In this document: piece by piece, positions 5,623 to 5,868 of the stretch
How the letters are laid out: every line of letters starts with the position of its first letter
How positions within the stretch are numbered: the stretch's first letter is position 1
DNA from: an uncultured Caulobacterales bacterium
GTDB taxonomy: Bacteria > Pseudomonadota > Alphaproteobacteria > Caulobacterales > Caulobacteraceae
Length of the DNA stretch: 5,868 bases
Assembly: GCA_903903715.1 (NCBI GenBank)
Contig: CAIUZX010000502.1
Location: forward strand, 1-5,868
Direction: 5' to 3'
The notes under the pieces: generated by a model
What the model was told of the DNA's origin: nothing
The model's input: only the letters and a program-made list of their open reading frames with translations
Databases searched by the model: none
Made by a program: the position numbers and the translations under genes

Positions 5623-5657
5623 GACCGAGATCGGTCTTGAAGTGAATACGCGCGCAT

Positions 5658-5685
5658 CTGCGGAACGGTTGCAACCGTTCCGCAG
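5658..5685. repeat. Perfect 28-bp palindrome between the MaoC-like gene and msrB
   Basis: Arms of 14 bases, CTGCGGAACGGTTG and its exact reverse complement, meet with no spacer at 5671/5672. It begins 12 bases after the stop of the MaoC-like gene and ends 50 bases before the msrB start. As RNA it would form a stem of about 12 bp closed by a short loop, which could end the upstream transcript, but neither side is followed by a U-run. As DNA, its two-fold symmetry suits an operator for a dimeric repressor close to an msrB promoter. The palindrome is certain; the role is not. Confidence 0.6.
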
Positions 5686-5697
5686 TAAAAGTTCGCA

Positions 5698-5868
5698 TCA
5701 GGCCGCGTAAATCACGCTGATCGTCTCGGCGACGCAGGCCGGACGGGCCTCGCCCTCGATCTCAATGGTGCATTCGTTGGTCATCTGCAGGCCGCCCGAT
5801 TTTTCCTCAACGCCGATCAGCTTCTGGCTCATGCGCACGCGCTTGCCGACGCGGACCATGTTCGTGAA
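5698..5868 (-). CDS. MaoC-like hot-dog dehydratase, C-terminal part
   Basis: The last 56 residues of a gene that runs off the right edge, read on the minus strand and ending with TGA at 5700-5698. The stretch VGKRVRMSQKLIGVEEKSGG followed by LQMTNECTIEIEGEARPACVAETIS matches the closing strands of MaoC/NodN-type hot-dog proteins, where a G-x-R-VR, an ExxxGG and an E-x-EGE-x-RPACVAE pattern recur. Such proteins hydrate trans-2-enoyl-CoA thioesters or related substrates. The catalytic Asp and His lie earlier in the fold and are outside the window, so activity cannot be confirmed. About a third of a typical 150-residue protein is visible. It is oriented like msrB but separated from it by 90 bases and a palindrome, so it may be a separate transcription unit. 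Confidence 0.8.
   Translation of the reverse strand, partial: FTNMVRVGKRVRMSQKLIGVEEKSGGLQMTNECTIEIEGEARPACVAETISVIYAA

Noticed and set aside
5608..5697. A sigma-70 promoter for msrB using TTGCAA within the palindrome as -35 and TATTCA as -10
   Set aside because: The spacer would be 20 bases and the next-best pairing has a poor -35, so no promoter was called.
1..5868. A defence island, prophage, insertion sequence, CRISPR array or secretion system
   Set aside because: All complete genes belong to common metabolic, repair or regulatory families; no transposase, recombinase, tandem spacer pattern or RNA gene was seen.

Overview
The window looks like ordinary chromosomal DNA of a high-GC alphaproteobacterium. 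A Caulobacteraceae or Brevundimonas-like host is the best guess. This rests on the GC-rich third codon positions, the DUF934-containing cys operon layout, the XRE regulator type, and the rarity of GANTC (CcrM-type) sites: six were found by eye in 5.9 kb, two of them side by side in one promoter region. No phage, insertion sequence, tRNA, rRNA, CRISPR array or clear sign of horizontal transfer was found.

Layout. Positions 2-1833 (+) hold the end of an assimilatory sulfate reduction operon: the C-terminal part of the sirohaem/4Fe-4S sulfite reductase CysI, a DUF934 protein, and a CysH that carries the iron-sulfur cysteines of APS (not PAPS) reductases. The three genes overlap or nearly touch. 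CysH makes sulfite from APS and CysI reduces sulfite to sulfide; DUF934 is a conserved companion of unknown role. Facing this operon tail to tail, 21 bp away, is an XRE/HTH regulator (1855-2325, -) with a recognisable promoter and ribosome binding site. The 173-bp non-coding stretch upstream of it (2326-2498) is AT-richer than its surroundings and holds two GANTC sites and a pair of 7-bp direct repeats spaced 11 bp apart.

Positions 2499-5607 (-) are a probable three-gene transcription unit, read from right to left: msrB (methionine-R-sulfoxide reductase), ptrB (oligopeptidase B, S9 family) and a GNAT acetyltransferase of the Pat/MnaT type. Together they suggest repair of oxidised methionine, cleavage of peptides and N-acetylation of amino acids or analogues, but that functional link is an inference. 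Hairpins lie directly at the ribosome binding sites of msrB and ptrB.

At the right edge (5698-5868, -) is the C-terminal end of a MaoC-like hot-dog dehydratase. Between its stop and msrB lies a perfect 28-bp palindrome, the most striking non-coding element here. It could be a terminator hairpin without a U-tail or an operator. I see no convincing undescribed defence or mobile system; the best leads are the palindrome, the leader hairpins, the XRE promoter architecture and the unexplained DUF934 partner.
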